Origin: Rhodamnia argentea
Taxonomy: Eukaryota > Streptophyta > Magnoliopsida > Myrtales > Myrtaceae
Assembly (NCBI RefSeq): GCF_020921035.1
Contig: NC_063157.1
Coordinates: 25,168,985-25,232,984 of the forward strand
Length of the DNA: 64,000 nucleotides
Direction of reading: 5' to 3'
The translations under genes were made by a program, and so were the position numbers. Positions within the stretch are counted from its first letter, which is position 1. Each line of letters opens with the position of its first letter. Shown one piece after another: positions 35,201 to 50,200 of this stretch. The notes under the pieces are model-generated. The model was given only the letters and a program-made list of their open reading frames with translations. It had not been told where the DNA came from and ran no database searches.

Positions 35201-38200
35201 TCTAAGAACCATGTTGTAAGTAATTCATTATTCAAACGAAATCTGCATGGCCCTTGTCATTACATTTTGTTAAAGCATAATCATAGAAGTTTTTATAAGT
35301 TGGCAGTATACTTGCAATGCCTAAAAGACATGAGAGCGAGAAGTCCTCTGTGGCCCCTTATTTACATTTGAATTCTTGGTCAATCTCTGCACTTCGGTCT
35401 TTAAACGTAATCCCAATTTGCATGCGAGGGGGAGTTTTAGCACATTTAAATCTTAGATAAGGATAAGGTGGTCTCCCAATTTTAGAACATTTAAAGGAGA
35501 TCGTGTCAAATTTATTGGTGCTATTAAGAAGTAAAACATCAATCATTTTTTTTCTCCATTATGCCTCATATACCCTTAATGTTGTATTTTTTTGCATGTT
35601 GTGCAGGTTCTACTGGAGCTGATAGTGATGCACCAGATTCTAGGATTGCTCCTGCCAATTCAGCCTTAAAAGCAAAATTGATGTCTGTCTTTTGTCGGTC
35701 AATTACTGCAGCGAACAGTTTTCCATGGACTTTGCAGTGCATATTTGGGTGCATATATGGTACTAGGGGCTTCTTCAAAACGCTCCTCCTTCAGTTTATC
35801 TTACAAAATGGACTAGAATTTTCCAATATGATAATATAGCAATTTAAGCCATATTTGGAGAGACTCATAAGAGTAACTACATGTTTGGGTAGTAGCAAAG
35901 TTAGATGAAGCAATAAAGAGAGTGTCTATGAAGTGCAAGTTGTAGTGAGATTTACGTGCAGTTGTGGTGAGAAGTGAGAGAGGAAAGTGCCTGATATCGA
36001 GCTAATCATATATCTGGGTCTATTTTATGATGTAACAGAAGGGTGTGTGAAAATGTTACCCAAAATGTAAGAGCAAGATGGAACGAAGTGCGATAGTGTT
36101 TGTGTCATTGGGAAATGTCATTCAGCAAATGGGCAAATGCTACAATAGAAATAAGGCTGGTGATGGTCTATGGGGCGTTATTCATCGTGATCAAGTACCA
36201 ACACCTGCACAAAATGAATGCGTATTTGATGAGAATACTTTGGTGGGGTGCAGTTGGGGGATATCTTGGCTGTCCATTAAGAAACTCTTTTTAGTTTCAT
36301 GTTGTGCCAAATTAAGTGTCCTAATTTGGGATCCGGCCAGTTTTCTGTGTTTGTGCCCTCATTGAATATTTTGTGCCTTCGACTGATGCATGAGGATGTT
36401 CAAAGCCACAAGCTGTAGTAGATTCCCGAATTTAAATGTCGAAGTTTGCCACCTCATTATAGGTGTGAAGTATCTGTCCCGTTATACTCTGAGGTTATAG
36501 TTATCTCCATAGCTTTGTGTGATATAATCGATGAGCACAACTTGTTTTACAAAAGGATGTTTCATACTAATAAAGTCTGTATCCGGTATTTCACGGGTCC
36601 TACTGCAAAATAATTAGTAGCTAAGGTAAAACCACAGTCTCTTGACAGGTGCTGTCCATTTTTTCCTCCCTGTTTAACTTGGCGTATATAGATATGGATG
36701 CTTCTGTTTTATGGTGTACATGTACTATTTAGCCCTTCCTTTTTCATGATAATATTTTCTGTATAAGTCATAATTCCTTTTTGTGCTGATTCATCTGAAA
36801 TCATGATGTTATAGGACAGGGTACCACCACAAGATTGAAGCAGTTGGGAATGGAATTCACAGTTTGGGTATTCAAGCATGTAAGGGATATTGGTTTTAAT
36901 TTATAGTTACCCTACTTTGAAGTTGGGAAGAAATATCTAGGTACATCATTGTAAAGTTGCCTAATTGTGATGCCATTCACCATAGTTCCTATGTTACGCT
37001 CAACCTCTTAGGTAAACTCCAATCAGTACTTAGATTGCGGGGTTTTGCTAAAGCATTTTATTTAACTGCAATAAAGTTAAACTGGTCTACTGCCTCAATT
37101 CAAAGACGGCCTCTTCCAAACGTAACACACCCTCGGAGGCTATAGGGAAAGAGAAGAAGGGAAATAGTGCTACCTAATGAAATGTTAAAAAAGTTGAATC
37201 ATCCAGAATTGACTTCTTAGGTAAAATGCGGGATAAAATGTCCAGGTATTACGTGTCTAGCAAGTGCTCACCGTTTATCAATCTGATGGAGAGACTAACT
37301 GCGCCAGCTTCTTAGCGTGGAAACCTAAATAAGCACAGTAACATGTTTACAGGGCCTCTCTTGTTTTTTGGGATTTGTACCTGTGAAATATCTGAATGCA
37401 TATGTCAATAAGTCTGTTTCTTTCATTAAGAAAGTATCTGAAGGCATTTGCAGTGATGTCACTTTAGCCATTTTTTACAGTGCTGATTATTTGCTTGAGA
37501 AGCATTGGATTATTGACAACTCTCTTTTTGGTCTAAGACACTGACTTAGTACAATTAAACTTGAAAAAAAAATATGATAAGCAACTTTCACAATGATATT
37601 AGCAGTTTATCTTGTCATTCTACTGTTGGAATATTTTTTAATTAGTGGACTGATGTCTTTTGCCAATTGAATTATATCTTTCTCAGGCAAAGCTTGATCA
37701 GTTGAATTTGATAGGCCCTGTTATCCTTGGTGGAATTCTGAAGACACTTGATGGTTATTCAGGTTCTGAATCAGGTGAGCTTAGCATGCAACAGAGTTCC
37801 CTTGATTGTATTACTTTCATCTATCTTTTAAGATTAAAATCCAGCTAGCATTTAGTTCATGAATACCTATTTATTCTGTTCATGTAGATTCTAATGCCAA
37901 GGACACAAAAACATTTGCTTTTCAAGCAATTGGGTTGCTTGCAAAGCGAACGCCTCAGCTTTTCAGGTATCGGACGAGATCCCTCCCTCTCTCTCTCTCC
38001 CCCCCCTCTCTCTCTCTCCCCTCAACTCCAAACACCCACACACCCACCCCCACACACACAAAAAAAAAAAAAAAAAACAAAAGAAACCTTGTTATTTTTT
38101 TGCGTTGGATTGTCCCCTATTTGTTCTGTTCTTAGGGATAGAGAAGATATGGCTGCTCGGCTCATTGCTTTTGTGTGTTGGATTATCCCATATTTGTTGT

Positions 38201-41200
38201 GCTCTTAGGGATAAAGTCGATATGGCTGCTCGGCTTTTTGATGCATTGAAGTTGGAGGCACCATCTCTCCGTTTTACGATTCAAGAAGCAACTGTCTCTC
38301 TTGCTGCTGCATACAAGGTTGCTATACTCTTCGGTGACAATATGAATATTGATTCTCAATCTGTTGCATGAAATTATAATATAAGTGATGAAGACCCCTT
38401 TCTTGTAGCACATCACAAATGCTTGTTCTAACTGGTCATTTTGGCAATAGGCGAGCTTCATTTGGTCCGCTTTAGGTGTAAATGGTTTAAATTTCTTCAC
38501 CAACTATAAAATCATTTTCTGGTAGCGCTTCAAGATAGAATCTTCTGAAACGATTATAGCAGGGCCTACATCTCATTACCTATAGGTCTACGCTAAAGCA
38601 CTTATAATCAAGGTTATTTGAATATGAAGAAAGATTTTTGACGCTTTTCATGTTTGACTTTTGTTATGTATGATAAGGAGACTGATGTCATTACCTCAGA
38701 CCTTAGGAAGAGCCTTGTTTCCATGGTGTTACAAATTTAAATAGCCTATTGGAGGTATTATAAAATAAATAAATGAAGAAACAAATTGGGATGACCATCG
38801 ACTTGTCTCCAGCTTGTGTTACTTTTGTGCTTTTTAATTGGGCATTTAGTGCAATCTAATAAAAGATTCCTGGCTTTAGATATTATGTTGGAGTTTAGAC
38901 TCACCGTGATTTTAATAACACCTTTTTAGGTTTATTTATGTGACTTGAAATAAAATATTGAAGGTGAAAAAGAGAGATATATACCACTTTAGGGCTTACA
39001 ACAAACTATACAGAATTGAGCATGCTGGCATGAAACAATTCATACAGCTGAGCCAATTATTGGAATTAGGCTTATAACGTAGCAGCCGAAATAATGGTGG
39101 TGGTGGTGGTGGAGGAATTGCTTACAATGTCTATTGGTAGTAGAGGAAGTTGTGATGCGTGGGGGTGGGGGAAGTATTAGTCGTAGTTTATTTGCCTGTA
39201 ATATCTCCACTTGCATTTTGATTTGGTTTTGGATTTAGTGAGTCTATCATCTTAGTTGTCTCCTCCGGCATATGGTTAAGTAATCCCTTCAATTCATAGG
39301 TAAGAAAAGTATCCCCTCTAGGGGCATCGATCAATCTTTTGTCACGTGCTCTTGGGTATTCAGATTCTAAAAGAAAAGAACTTAAGGATTGGTGTTTGAA
39401 GATTCCCCCTTTCTGGCTTTGAGGACTTTTTGTTCCAATAGACGGCCTTCTTTCCTTTCATTTGTTTTGATGCTTCTTTCTTTTCATTTGTTTTAAAGCT
39501 TCTTTCCTTTAATTTTTTTTTTATGCATCTCCCTTTATGAGGGATCAGTGATACTGTTTATGCTCCGTTATCCTTTCATTTGTTTTGATGCATCTCCGTT
39601 TATGAGAGATCACTGATACTTTTTATGCTTCATTATCAGGATGCATCCACTACTGTGCTAAAGGATTTGGAGCCACTACTGTTGGAAAATTTGAAACAGG
39701 TTTTGTACTGTTTGGTTTAGTAAATGTGTACAGCAGGAGTATACAATTTATATGGAAATTGAGAACCTTTTTTAATCAGGAACAAAGTGAAGTACGTTTC
39801 TGTGCTGTGAGGTGGGCGACTATGTTGTTTGATTTGCAACACTGCCCGAGTCGATTTCTATGTATGCTTGGGGCTGCAGATCCAAAGTTGGATATAAGGT
39901 AGATGACATATTCTCTTCAAAGTATATATATGATAAAAAAATTTAAAATGCTTTTGGGTCAAATTAGTTGGGCATTCTTAGGTAATATTTTTCTATATAA
40001 GAGGGAGGAGTTATGGGTTAGGGTAGAGTGTTAGACATTTCTCTATTTGTTGCAAGTTTGTACAAAGAAGTAGATGCATTTTGTAGGCGACTGTAGGTCC
40101 TGTTACTTCTTTGTCAGATTATGAGTGTGATTCGTGGATATTGATGATCTAGTGTTGATGTTTTTAGTTTCTTCATGCTTATGCTCTCTCAATGCTGCAT
40201 GCTATTGATTGCTTGTTTTCTTCATGTGTCATGATGTCACTAAGGTTCTTCTGATACATCTCTCTGGCTAGCTTTGTATGTTGGTTTTTGTCCTTATTAT
40301 GTATGCGTACAGCGGTAGTTGTCTCTATTACTAATGTATGGTTATTGTTTGTTCTGCTTTTTTCTTTTGAAATTTCTTTGAAGAGAAATGGCACTGGAAG
40401 GCCTGTTCCCCGGTAATGATAATGGGCATCCTACCCGTCTTGATATCAATTGGAAGTACCCAAAACTTGGGGACATGTTAACTTACATCCTCAAGCAGCG
40501 ACCAGAGTTGTTAGAATCAATTGAAACAAGGGAACAGCAGCTTCTTTTTCCTTCAGAAACTTATGTTGCAATGATCAAGTTTTTGTTGAAGTGTTTTGAG
40601 TCAGAAAAGCTGCTTTCTGAAACTGATGGAGGACCCTCTGAAATTTCATCTTCAGTGAAAAATGTGTGTTTACTGCTAGATCATGCAATGGCATTTGAAG
40701 GCTCGGTTGAGTTGCATGCTTGTGCCTCCAGGGCGCTGGTGGCATTTGGATCTCATACTCCACAAGTATGACAAAAGAAGCCACTGGACTTGCTGCTTCT
40801 ATTTTAATTTTCCCCGTGGGACTAGCATTAACTTTTCCTACTAAATACTGATATTTACAGGTGATCGTTCCTCATTATGCTAACAAACTGCCATGGCTAA
40901 AGCAATTACTGAGTCATGTGGACATTGATACTCGTGAAACTGCAGCACGCTTACTTGGAATGGCTTCCTCTGGTCTTCCAACCACCGCTGCTTCAGCTTT
41001 GATAAGTGAACTAGTTTTTTCAGTTAGCGATGCACGCAAAATAAGGTTTGGCAAATTTTCTTGGAAGATTGGTCCTTCATTTTTTTACTCTACAGTCAAA
41101 AGTTCTCCTGATTTGGGGAGTTCTGTGTGTTCTTCAGGTTTGATTATCATTACGGAGCGGTATGTGCTATAGGATATATCACGGCAGATTGTATTTGTAG

Positions 41201-44200
41201 GACACCTCCTGTAAGTCACAGTTTGTTGTTTTTCTCAGGCAACTTGTTAGAGAGTTTTTCTTTCCCATACTTTTATTTATTCTCTCTCTTGTTGTCCTGT
41301 GCCACCATTGTTACCTCAACGCATTGTTTGGGAACATGGAGGAGGAAAAGAAGAAGGGGGGGGGGGTGTTGGAGAAGATTTGTCTTCACCTTTTCTCCTT
41401 GCAAAAATTTAATTGTTACCCCATCTTCGACATCCATCCCTCATTTTTCTTCCCCTCCTTCTGAAATAAAGCATAAATGCATGTGAGTTTTGACAGGAAT
41501 ATACGGGTGACATTATATGGTCAATCACGTGATCAGCATCTTCCTTCTGATTGCACTGTGGCATGATGTTGATACATTTATGGACTAACTTATGTCTTAT
41601 GTTTGCTCCATGCCTTATTTGGTCTATTCATTACACTTCAGACTAAGTGGCATTTTGATGGTTTTAACTCTCTGGGTAACAGTTATTGTCCTAGGCCCTG
41701 GGTCGGTAATTTACTTTGTTGGTTATCGTCCAAAAAGGAGAAATTCCATGTTGAACTGTCGGCAACAATTATGAGCAATTTATTGAATGTTTGAATTAAT
41801 TGATTATGGATTTGGTAAATGACTTCTAATAAAACCAAAAAGTGAGTTATTTTATGCATTACTTTTCTCAGTGACAAAAGATAACTTTAGCAGATGAAAC
41901 CAAGAGAATTTCCAGACTTTTTAGATTTATTCACTGATTGACATATATCTTCATTCGATACAAAGTACTATATGATTCCTACAATTTACTTTCATGATCT
42001 CTGGGAAACAAGAATTTTACTTTCCTAATCACAGTGTCTAACCAAGGCTTTATAATTCCGATATGATCTTAATTGATATTGCTCTATGTCTTTGTGTCTT
42101 TTCCTTTTCGCTACATTTGAGATCAGCTATCACTCCTATCCTGTGTGATTTATTCCAGCTTCCCTTATAATCCATGATTAATATAAATCTATAATTTCTT
42201 TCCAACTTTACACCTTCCTTTGCTGGCAAACTCTTTTTCTTATTACTGATGTAAAGTTGGACTGTGACATCTGTGTCAGGAGTAGGATGTCCATTTAAGT
42301 ATGTTGAGGCCAATGCAAGTTGCAAGATAATGACATGAATGTATAAGTTTCCCTTTTCTTTTCTGTATAATTGTGGTGGATATTGTTAAGTTGAGTTGTA
42401 GTTTTTTGCATTTACATAAATCATATTGTATCTGACATTCACCTTTTAGATACCAGAAGTACTGCTCCAGAGTGTACTCAAATGCTTGGTTGATGTTGTG
42501 AACTCCGAGAATGCAACATTGGCATCTATTGCTATGCAAGCATTAGGTCATATTGGGTTGCGTGTATCATTACCATCAATTGCTGATGATTCCACCTCAG
42601 GTAACTTTTTTCTTCCTGGACTTGTTGGAATCAGTTACATGGATGATTAGTTATGTTAGACTTCATTCAAGTTGCAGCCGACATATTCATGGTTCTACAA
42701 GAAAAACTGAGGAAGCTGCTTTCTGGTGATGATACTAAAGCAATTCAGAAAATTGCTGTATCGCTTGGACATGTCTGTATGAAAGAAACATCATCTTCGC
42801 GTCTCAACATTGCAATTGATTTGGTTTTCAGCCTTTGCCGTTCGAAGGTGGGCACACTGATTGTTGTTGCTCTTTCTACTTGTGTTTGTCTTAGTATATG
42901 ATGCCTGTTTGGTCTTATTGTCGCATAACACCTGAGAGTTTTCTTATCTCTGAATCCTTGAGTTGTGCAGGTTGAGGATGTCCTTTTTGCTGCTGGGGAG
43001 GCTTTGTCTTTCTTGTGGGGAACTGTCCCCGTGACTGCCGACACAATTCTCAAGACTAATTATACTTCACTCTCCATGTCTTCAAATTATCTTATGGAAA
43101 ACATGAGCACATCTTTGACAGGATATATCTCTAATGGAATGATTGAAGAGACTGAAGGTTCTCGTGTTAGCATGAGAGATGCAATTACTAGAAAGCTCTT
43201 TGATGGTCTTTTATACAGTCCTAGAAAGGAAGAACGCTGTGCTGGGACTGTCTGGTTGTTGTCATTGACCATGTATTGTGGCCATCATGCAACTATCCAA
43301 CAAATGCTGCCAGAGATTCAGGTTTATTGTCAATTGATAAGTAAAATTTTGTACTTCTGAACTTGTTATTTTTGTATTATTATTGGCCAATTATCTTATG
43401 AGCTTGTTGACAATGCACTCTATAGGCTCTACAAGAACTCTTTCCATGTGGCACTAAGCCCTTTTGACTCTAGCTTATTTCTACTCTTGCAATCATTGTG
43501 TTGGAAAGATGCTGGTTTTTGGCAGATCACAAGAAAAACTTCGATCTCCAGTAAACCACAGATCACTCTTATGTATACCAGTGGCCTAGCTTTTAAGTGA
43601 AATTGAACGGACAACAATAATAATATGCTGAACATATGAAGAGGATGAATGGACTTTTGGGTTGGTGTTACAATGGATGTCTTTGTTACTTATCAAGGGC
43701 CTTGAGCTCCTGGTTCATCATACTTGCTTAAGTAAAGTAAAATTGCATCGGCTCGCTCAAGTATCAGGGAATTTGGAATGTCCACCTTTTTCTATACAAA
43801 TAGATGCACCGAGTTTTTCTTGTGGTATAGAATTCCTGAATGCACTTCCAATATCATGAAGAGGTGCACAATTGCTGTATTTCCAGGTTACTTGTGTATT
43901 GCGTTAATTGTAGTCAGAAGATACAGGTCTATTTAGTTGTGCAAATGAGCTGAGATAAGGTCTTTTCTTGTTGAAGAAAGGACTTTGGACTCTTTTAATG
44001 TCGAGATGAAATCTGTGCATCATTTTAGGTCAATCAAGAAGCAACAAACTGCTGACAGAAAAGATAAAGAACGTTTATGGATTAGAAAAGCAAACTAGAC
44101 AATTTATCTGCTGGGAAGATTACCATTCTACTTTGTTGCTATGATTCATGTTTTTCCCCTCTTTTGGGACTGCAGGAAGTGTTCTCACAACTACTTGGTG

Positions 44201-47200
44201 AACAAAATGAACTTACTCAGGAGCTTGCTTCCCAAGGCATGAGCATTGTGTATGAGCTTGGAGATGCATCTATGAAGAAAAACTTGGTGAATGCACTTGT
44301 CAATACTCTAACTGGATCAGGGAAGAGAAAGAGAGCCATCAAGGTTTGTTGTATTGTAGTTCGAGTTATTTTAGTTATAAATTTGATGGAAGACTCTACT
44401 AAGAACCCGGAAAGGTCAACATTATGTCTAGACTCCAGAAAACAAAAAATGAGGAACTGGTGGATGGAGCGGCACGTAATACTTGAAAATATTGACTTGA
44501 AAATTTAAGTTACCATGTCTTCCTCTGGTGATAAATGTGAGGATGAAATTTTGTTGGACAGCTTGTCGAAGACTCTGAAGTTTTCCAAGAGGGGGCTATT
44601 GGGGAAAGCCTAAGTGGTGGAAAACTTAGCACTTATAAGGAACTGTGCAATATGGCAAATGAGATGGGGCAACCAGATCTCATATACAAGTTTATGGATC
44701 TTGCAAATCACCATGCTTCTCTAAATTCGAAAAGAGGTGCTGCTTTTGGCTTTTCTAAAATAGCCAAGCAAGCTGGGGATGCTCTTCAGCCACATCTAAG
44801 AGTGTTAATACCCAGACTTGTGCGATATCAGTATGATCCTGACAAAAATGTTCAGGTGGAGATTCCTGAATTCTTCTATTTGAGTAAATCTAATGACATC
44901 CTTTTAATGAATTCTTGTGTGTAAAGCCAATTTTATTTTCTTCATTGCCTTGTTGTACCTTGAGGAGATACTTTTTTTTTTCCCCCTTGTATTTTCCATT
45001 GGTATTTCTTCCTCTTTTCTTGATGCCTTTCTCGGATGTGATATAGGATGCAATGGCACATATCTGGAAGGCCCTAGTGGAGGACTCAAAGAGAACAATC
45101 GATGAACATTTTGACCTAATCATGGATGATTTGTTAACACAATGTGGTTCTAGGCTCTGGCGTACCCGAGAGGCTTCATGTCTTGCTCTTGCTGATATTA
45201 TCCAAGGGCGAAAATTTAATCAGGTAAGGGATGTGGGTGGGAAATACAGTATATTTGAGTGTCTGAGAATTATCAGAGAATCCCAAGTAAATACATGAAC
45301 CTCTCATAAGTTCTATGTCGTCCACGTTTTTAAAGATTAAGTCAATCTAGTCTCTTATCCTTGGTCTTACGCTTTCATTGAAGAGCATGTATATGAAATA
45401 GTTGACGCTAAGTTTTCAAAGTATCAATGCTGTCTCTTTAGAAAATTGAGCTATTAATGTTGCTTTAGGTGGAAATTTAGATTAGTATGTGCCAATGCTG
45501 GTGCTTGACATGAGTAAACTTAGGTGGAGTCGTCTGCGTCACCCCAAAAGATTCAGTCGATGGGTGAAAGGGAAAAGGAGAGAAGAAAAGGGGGCTGTTG
45601 AGCCATTCTTTTAACGTTTTACTGGTGTTTGCTCATCGTACTTCTGCAAAAAGGAATGGTTAATTGATTGTATGACTTCCTAATTTCTTTCAATTTCCTC
45701 CAAGAAACTTCAATTATAGATTTTAATTAAAGATTTATGGAAATTAAAAGTAATTTGAATTAAACTGATTTTAGTGCTTATATTTGGAAAAATGCGAAAC
45801 TTTTCTTACCTGCTTTTTATTGATTGTTTTGAATTATAAACTGCTAAAATTATTGTTTGGTTTCAGGTCAAACAATTTAATTTCTTCTTTTCGTGGAAAT
45901 TATATTTTGTTAAGAGATCATTGTTATGTTCTTCTAGCATTCACATGTACTGTTTATATGTTAATCCACTATGAAAATTGAAAGACATGAATGTTACTTT
46001 TGATATTAGGGTCAATGCATTGTGTTGTGTTTATTGGAATTAATGTCAATATTTCATGCTTTATTTTTGTGAGATATTGTGGGGCCACTAATGACTGTTC
46101 TGAAAGCTTAAGTTGTTAGATGAAGGCATGGTTTAATATTTAAGTATTCTATCACTCCCCTTCATGCTAAGTCTGGTCATTTCTATTAGTATTAAGCGTG
46201 GACATATTTAATTGGAGAGGTAAATGGGGCATAGAAAGATTTGAACTCGGAATCTCCCGCTTTGATACCGTGTGAGATTTTGTGAGACCATTGTCAACTG
46301 TTCTAAAAGCTTAAGCTGTTAGATGAATGCATTGTTTAATATTTAAGTATTCTATCATTTTTGTTTCTTGTTCATATCATGTTATGGGATCATGCAAGTC
46401 ATCATGACTCGTCTCTGAAGTTGCTTGGTGGATTTGTTTCTTCGTGAGCATGTTTCTTCCAACTGTGTTAACTCGAATATATGTTTCTCAAAAGGAATTT
46501 CCGACCATCTCTATTCATCCTAGAGTGCAATAGCCAAACAAAGAAGTAGAAATATGCATGCGAAACAATTTTACATTATATGAAAAAAAAAAAATCAAAG
46601 GGGAGGGAAAGAAAGAAATTAATATGAGATGGAAAGGAAAGAGCGTAGAATATCAAGAGAAAGCATAGAGAAGAAATACAAATTTTAGAAAGGACATTAC
46701 ACTACCATGATATTGGGGGCATAAACTTCTAAACCGTTGGAGTAGCCACCTGGCAACCCTGGGCTAGAAGCTTCATCACTATTGTGATGTCAAGAGAACT
46801 ATCTGGAAGTAGTATGCTAAAAAGTGGTTGATCAAAGTTGGAAAAGTCATTCTGTAGTGCTGGAAATGACCGACTGATGGCAGAACAGGGGTGATATCCA
46901 ACAGGATCACCACTGCTTTTGTGTACTTACAGCTCCATTTTGTTCGGTTTGCTAAATTGTTGATCAGTTTGATTTACTCTTAAAAATGTCGTTTTCTATA
47001 GTACCTTTCAAATGGACTTGTATACTGGACAAAGTGACAACCACCGAATTATCTTAGTATGTTTCCCATTGCAACGTGAGATTTCATCTGTCTTTTTATT
47101 TTTTATTTTTTTGTTTTTAAAGTATGTGCCATATCACTATTGTACGGACTTGTAGAGCTGCAGTTTTAACGAGTGGGGTAGCTTTGGAAGATCTTCTAGG

Positions 47201-50200
47201 TTCTTGTAGAGGCAAATTGGTCTTACATGGGGAAGAAAACTTTTATGGCGAAACTAAGTTAAAAGGAATTGAAGACAAACACTGTTGAACTATTGGTTAC
47301 CACCATTTTCTCAGTTTCTAAAATGGCATGCTTAAATTGACAACTATATATTTGTCTGTCTTTGATGACCTTGTAATGAAATTTACTCAAGAAAAAAGAG
47401 TTGAGTTTGGTTAGTGAACCTTTGTAATGAAAAACCAGAGAAGTTTGGTTTATATTGCTCCCGATGCCAATATATATTATTCAAATGTACTAATTACAGT
47501 TTGGTCAAGTAGGTTGGGAAGCATTTGAAAAAACTATGGATTGCTGCATTTCGGGCCATGGATGATATTAAAGAAACTGTCCGGAACTCTGGCGACAAAT
47601 TATGCCGTGCAGTGACTTCGCTGACAATACGCCTCTGCGATGTCAACCTCACTGAAGCATCTGATTCACGCCAAGCTATGGATGTTGTTTTACCGTATCT
47701 GCTTAAAGAAGGCATTTTAAGTATGGTTGATACAGTTCGTAAAGCATCAATTGCTGTTGTGATGAAGCTTGCAAAGGTTTGATGTACCTTCCTTTGCAAA
47801 ATTTAGTTACAAAGTTTAGTCCCTAAGAGGAACATTTGGGCTCCATTTACCATCGCATATAGGTCATCTTCTTGAGAAAAGAAAGGCCTTTGTGGATGTA
47901 CTCTCTATCCTGCTGTTGTAGATGTTGGAAAAGTTTCTTAGCAAGTTAATTAATGAAAATGTGTGTTTTTTAAGAATCTGAAGAGGTGAGTAGAGCTGTA
48001 GTTTTGAATATGGATTTACCCACCTGGCTATCTATTTACTGCCTAAGGATTGTATATAAGCTAATAGCCAAATGGAAACCACTTGGTTTAGTAAGGTCAA
48101 GTGCGTTAAAATGTGTGAATGAAATGCTGAAAGACTTAGAATTGGCTTTCCATACTTTTGTGGTTTTGTTGAAATTAATGTGCTATATGATTGATTCATT
48201 TTTTTTATTTCTTTGAGATTTGCATCATTAGTTGAATTTTCTAGGAGCTAGTTTTGTAAAAAAATTTGTGTCCGGAATAATGAGGTACTTTGTTTGAAAA
48301 AAGCTAGTTTTTCAGTCAGAGGCATCACCTGTAACTGTTCACTTATTCACAGGGTGCAGGGATCGCACTTCGTCCACATTTGGCAGACTTAGTCTCTTGC
48401 ATGCTAGAAAGTTTGTCAAGCCTTGAGGACCCAGGGCTCAATTATTTTGAGGTATAAGACAATTTCACTAGCCATTCTAGCAGTTTTGAATATTTCCATC
48501 TATTAAATTTGTTTTTTTTTTGTGTGCATATGCTTTATCTTGTAGTTGCATGCGACAAACATTGGATTGAAAACAGAGAAACTTGAAAACTTGCGGATCT
48601 CAATTGCCAAAAGTTCTCCTATGTGGGAAACTCTGGACCAGTGCATAAATGTCGTGGATACTATATCCTTGGAAAGCTTGGTTCCCCGAATTGCCCAAAT
48701 GGTGCGAGCTAGCGTCGGCTTGAACACAAGGTCTGTTGGCATGATCTCATATGCATTTTTCTTGGTGAAAAGATGCTGCAAGATGAAGTTTGACATTCTT
48801 AAAGATTTCTGTTTTCGTATAGTATCTATGTATTCTAGTCCCTGATGTCTCTGATTCAATACTTGTTGATATCACATGGCCCGTTTGAGTCTCAGTTTTC
48901 TCTGATTCACTGGGACAAAAAAGCCAGCTAGCTAATTTGCTACACCTCCAATACATCAATGGCTGTGGGTAAATTTTTAGGTTAGGTCAGTGAAGTATAA
49001 TTTCTCTGTGGTTGGACAGCCATCTTCCTTTTCAAGTCTTACTTTCCTTCGAAAGAAGAAGTTGGCTATTGTCTTGCCAACACATTCTTCCTGAGGGTTT
49101 TGCGATAAGTGTTGCACTTGAACAATTTGTCTGATTTTTGGGACTATGTCTGATGATGGAGAAGAACTCTGTCTTGACATAAACGTGTCTCCATGAAGCT
49201 CTCATTTCTCTCATAGTCTAGCTCCGATGGAGATTCGGTAATCCCATGAGCTTGGTCTCCGATGGATCAGTAATCCCGTGAGGTTGGTTTCCACCTTCAT
49301 GCTTTGAATTCACCAACGATCTTTTTAACTCCTTTAAATAGCCTAGCCAAATGTTGTCTACTTATTGGGTAAAAAATGATGTATCTAATGAACACCAAAT
49401 CATTAAGGAAGAGAGGGAAATCACAAAAATTGCAGTTCAAGTAATTAGAAATATTTTAGGCCTGAAAATTCAAGCTATGCTTTTGCACCACCAAATGCAC
49501 ACAGGGAAATGGCTAATTTTCACTCAGAAAATTGAAGAATGAAATTTATTCTCTCTGTAATTTCTTTAATCAGCTTTAGAAGGCTAGAATGTTGCTATAT
49601 TAGATGATCAAGCGTACCTATACTATTTCCTGTACCTAATAGACTTCTCGATTAACTCGCAGGGTTGGTGTTGCCAGCTTTATTGGCTTGTTAGTTCAAA
49701 AGGTTGGCATAGATATCAAACCATTTGCAAACACACTATTGAAGTTGCTGTTTGGAGCTGTGAGGGAGGAGAAAAGTGCTGCAGCAAAACGTGCCTTTTC
49801 AAGTGCCTGTGCATTAGTACTAAAGCATGCAAGTACCTCTCAGGCACAGATGTTAATCGAAGACACCACAGCTTTGCATGCCGGTGACAAAAATTCACAA
49901 ATCTCTTGTGCGATTTTACTGAAAAGCTTTCTATCCACAGCCCCAGATGTTGTTAGCGGTTATTATGCAGAAATTCTACCTGTGATCTTTATTTCAAGGT
50001 ACTTAACTGTGTGTTCTTGTACTCTTCATCTTTTATGAGTATGTATTATTGTTGATCTGTTATTTGATATGGAAGTGTCATGCATCTTCGAGGTATCTTT
50101 GAGGCCTGAAAAATCTGGAAGATTCCCTTGAGGATGAGAAAATCTGTGGCATCTAACGATGGATAAAAAGTTTAAGCACCATCCATTTATAAAGATATTG

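Noticed and set aside
38136-38208. First copy of the duplicated acceptor as the true exon 12 start
   Set aside because: It meets a stop codon within the second copy and breaks phase with exon 13.
46225-46260. tRNA-like T-loop wording ('gatttgaactcggaatctc')
   Set aside because: No acceptor stem or anticodon arm around it; this wording is common in plant retro-repeats.
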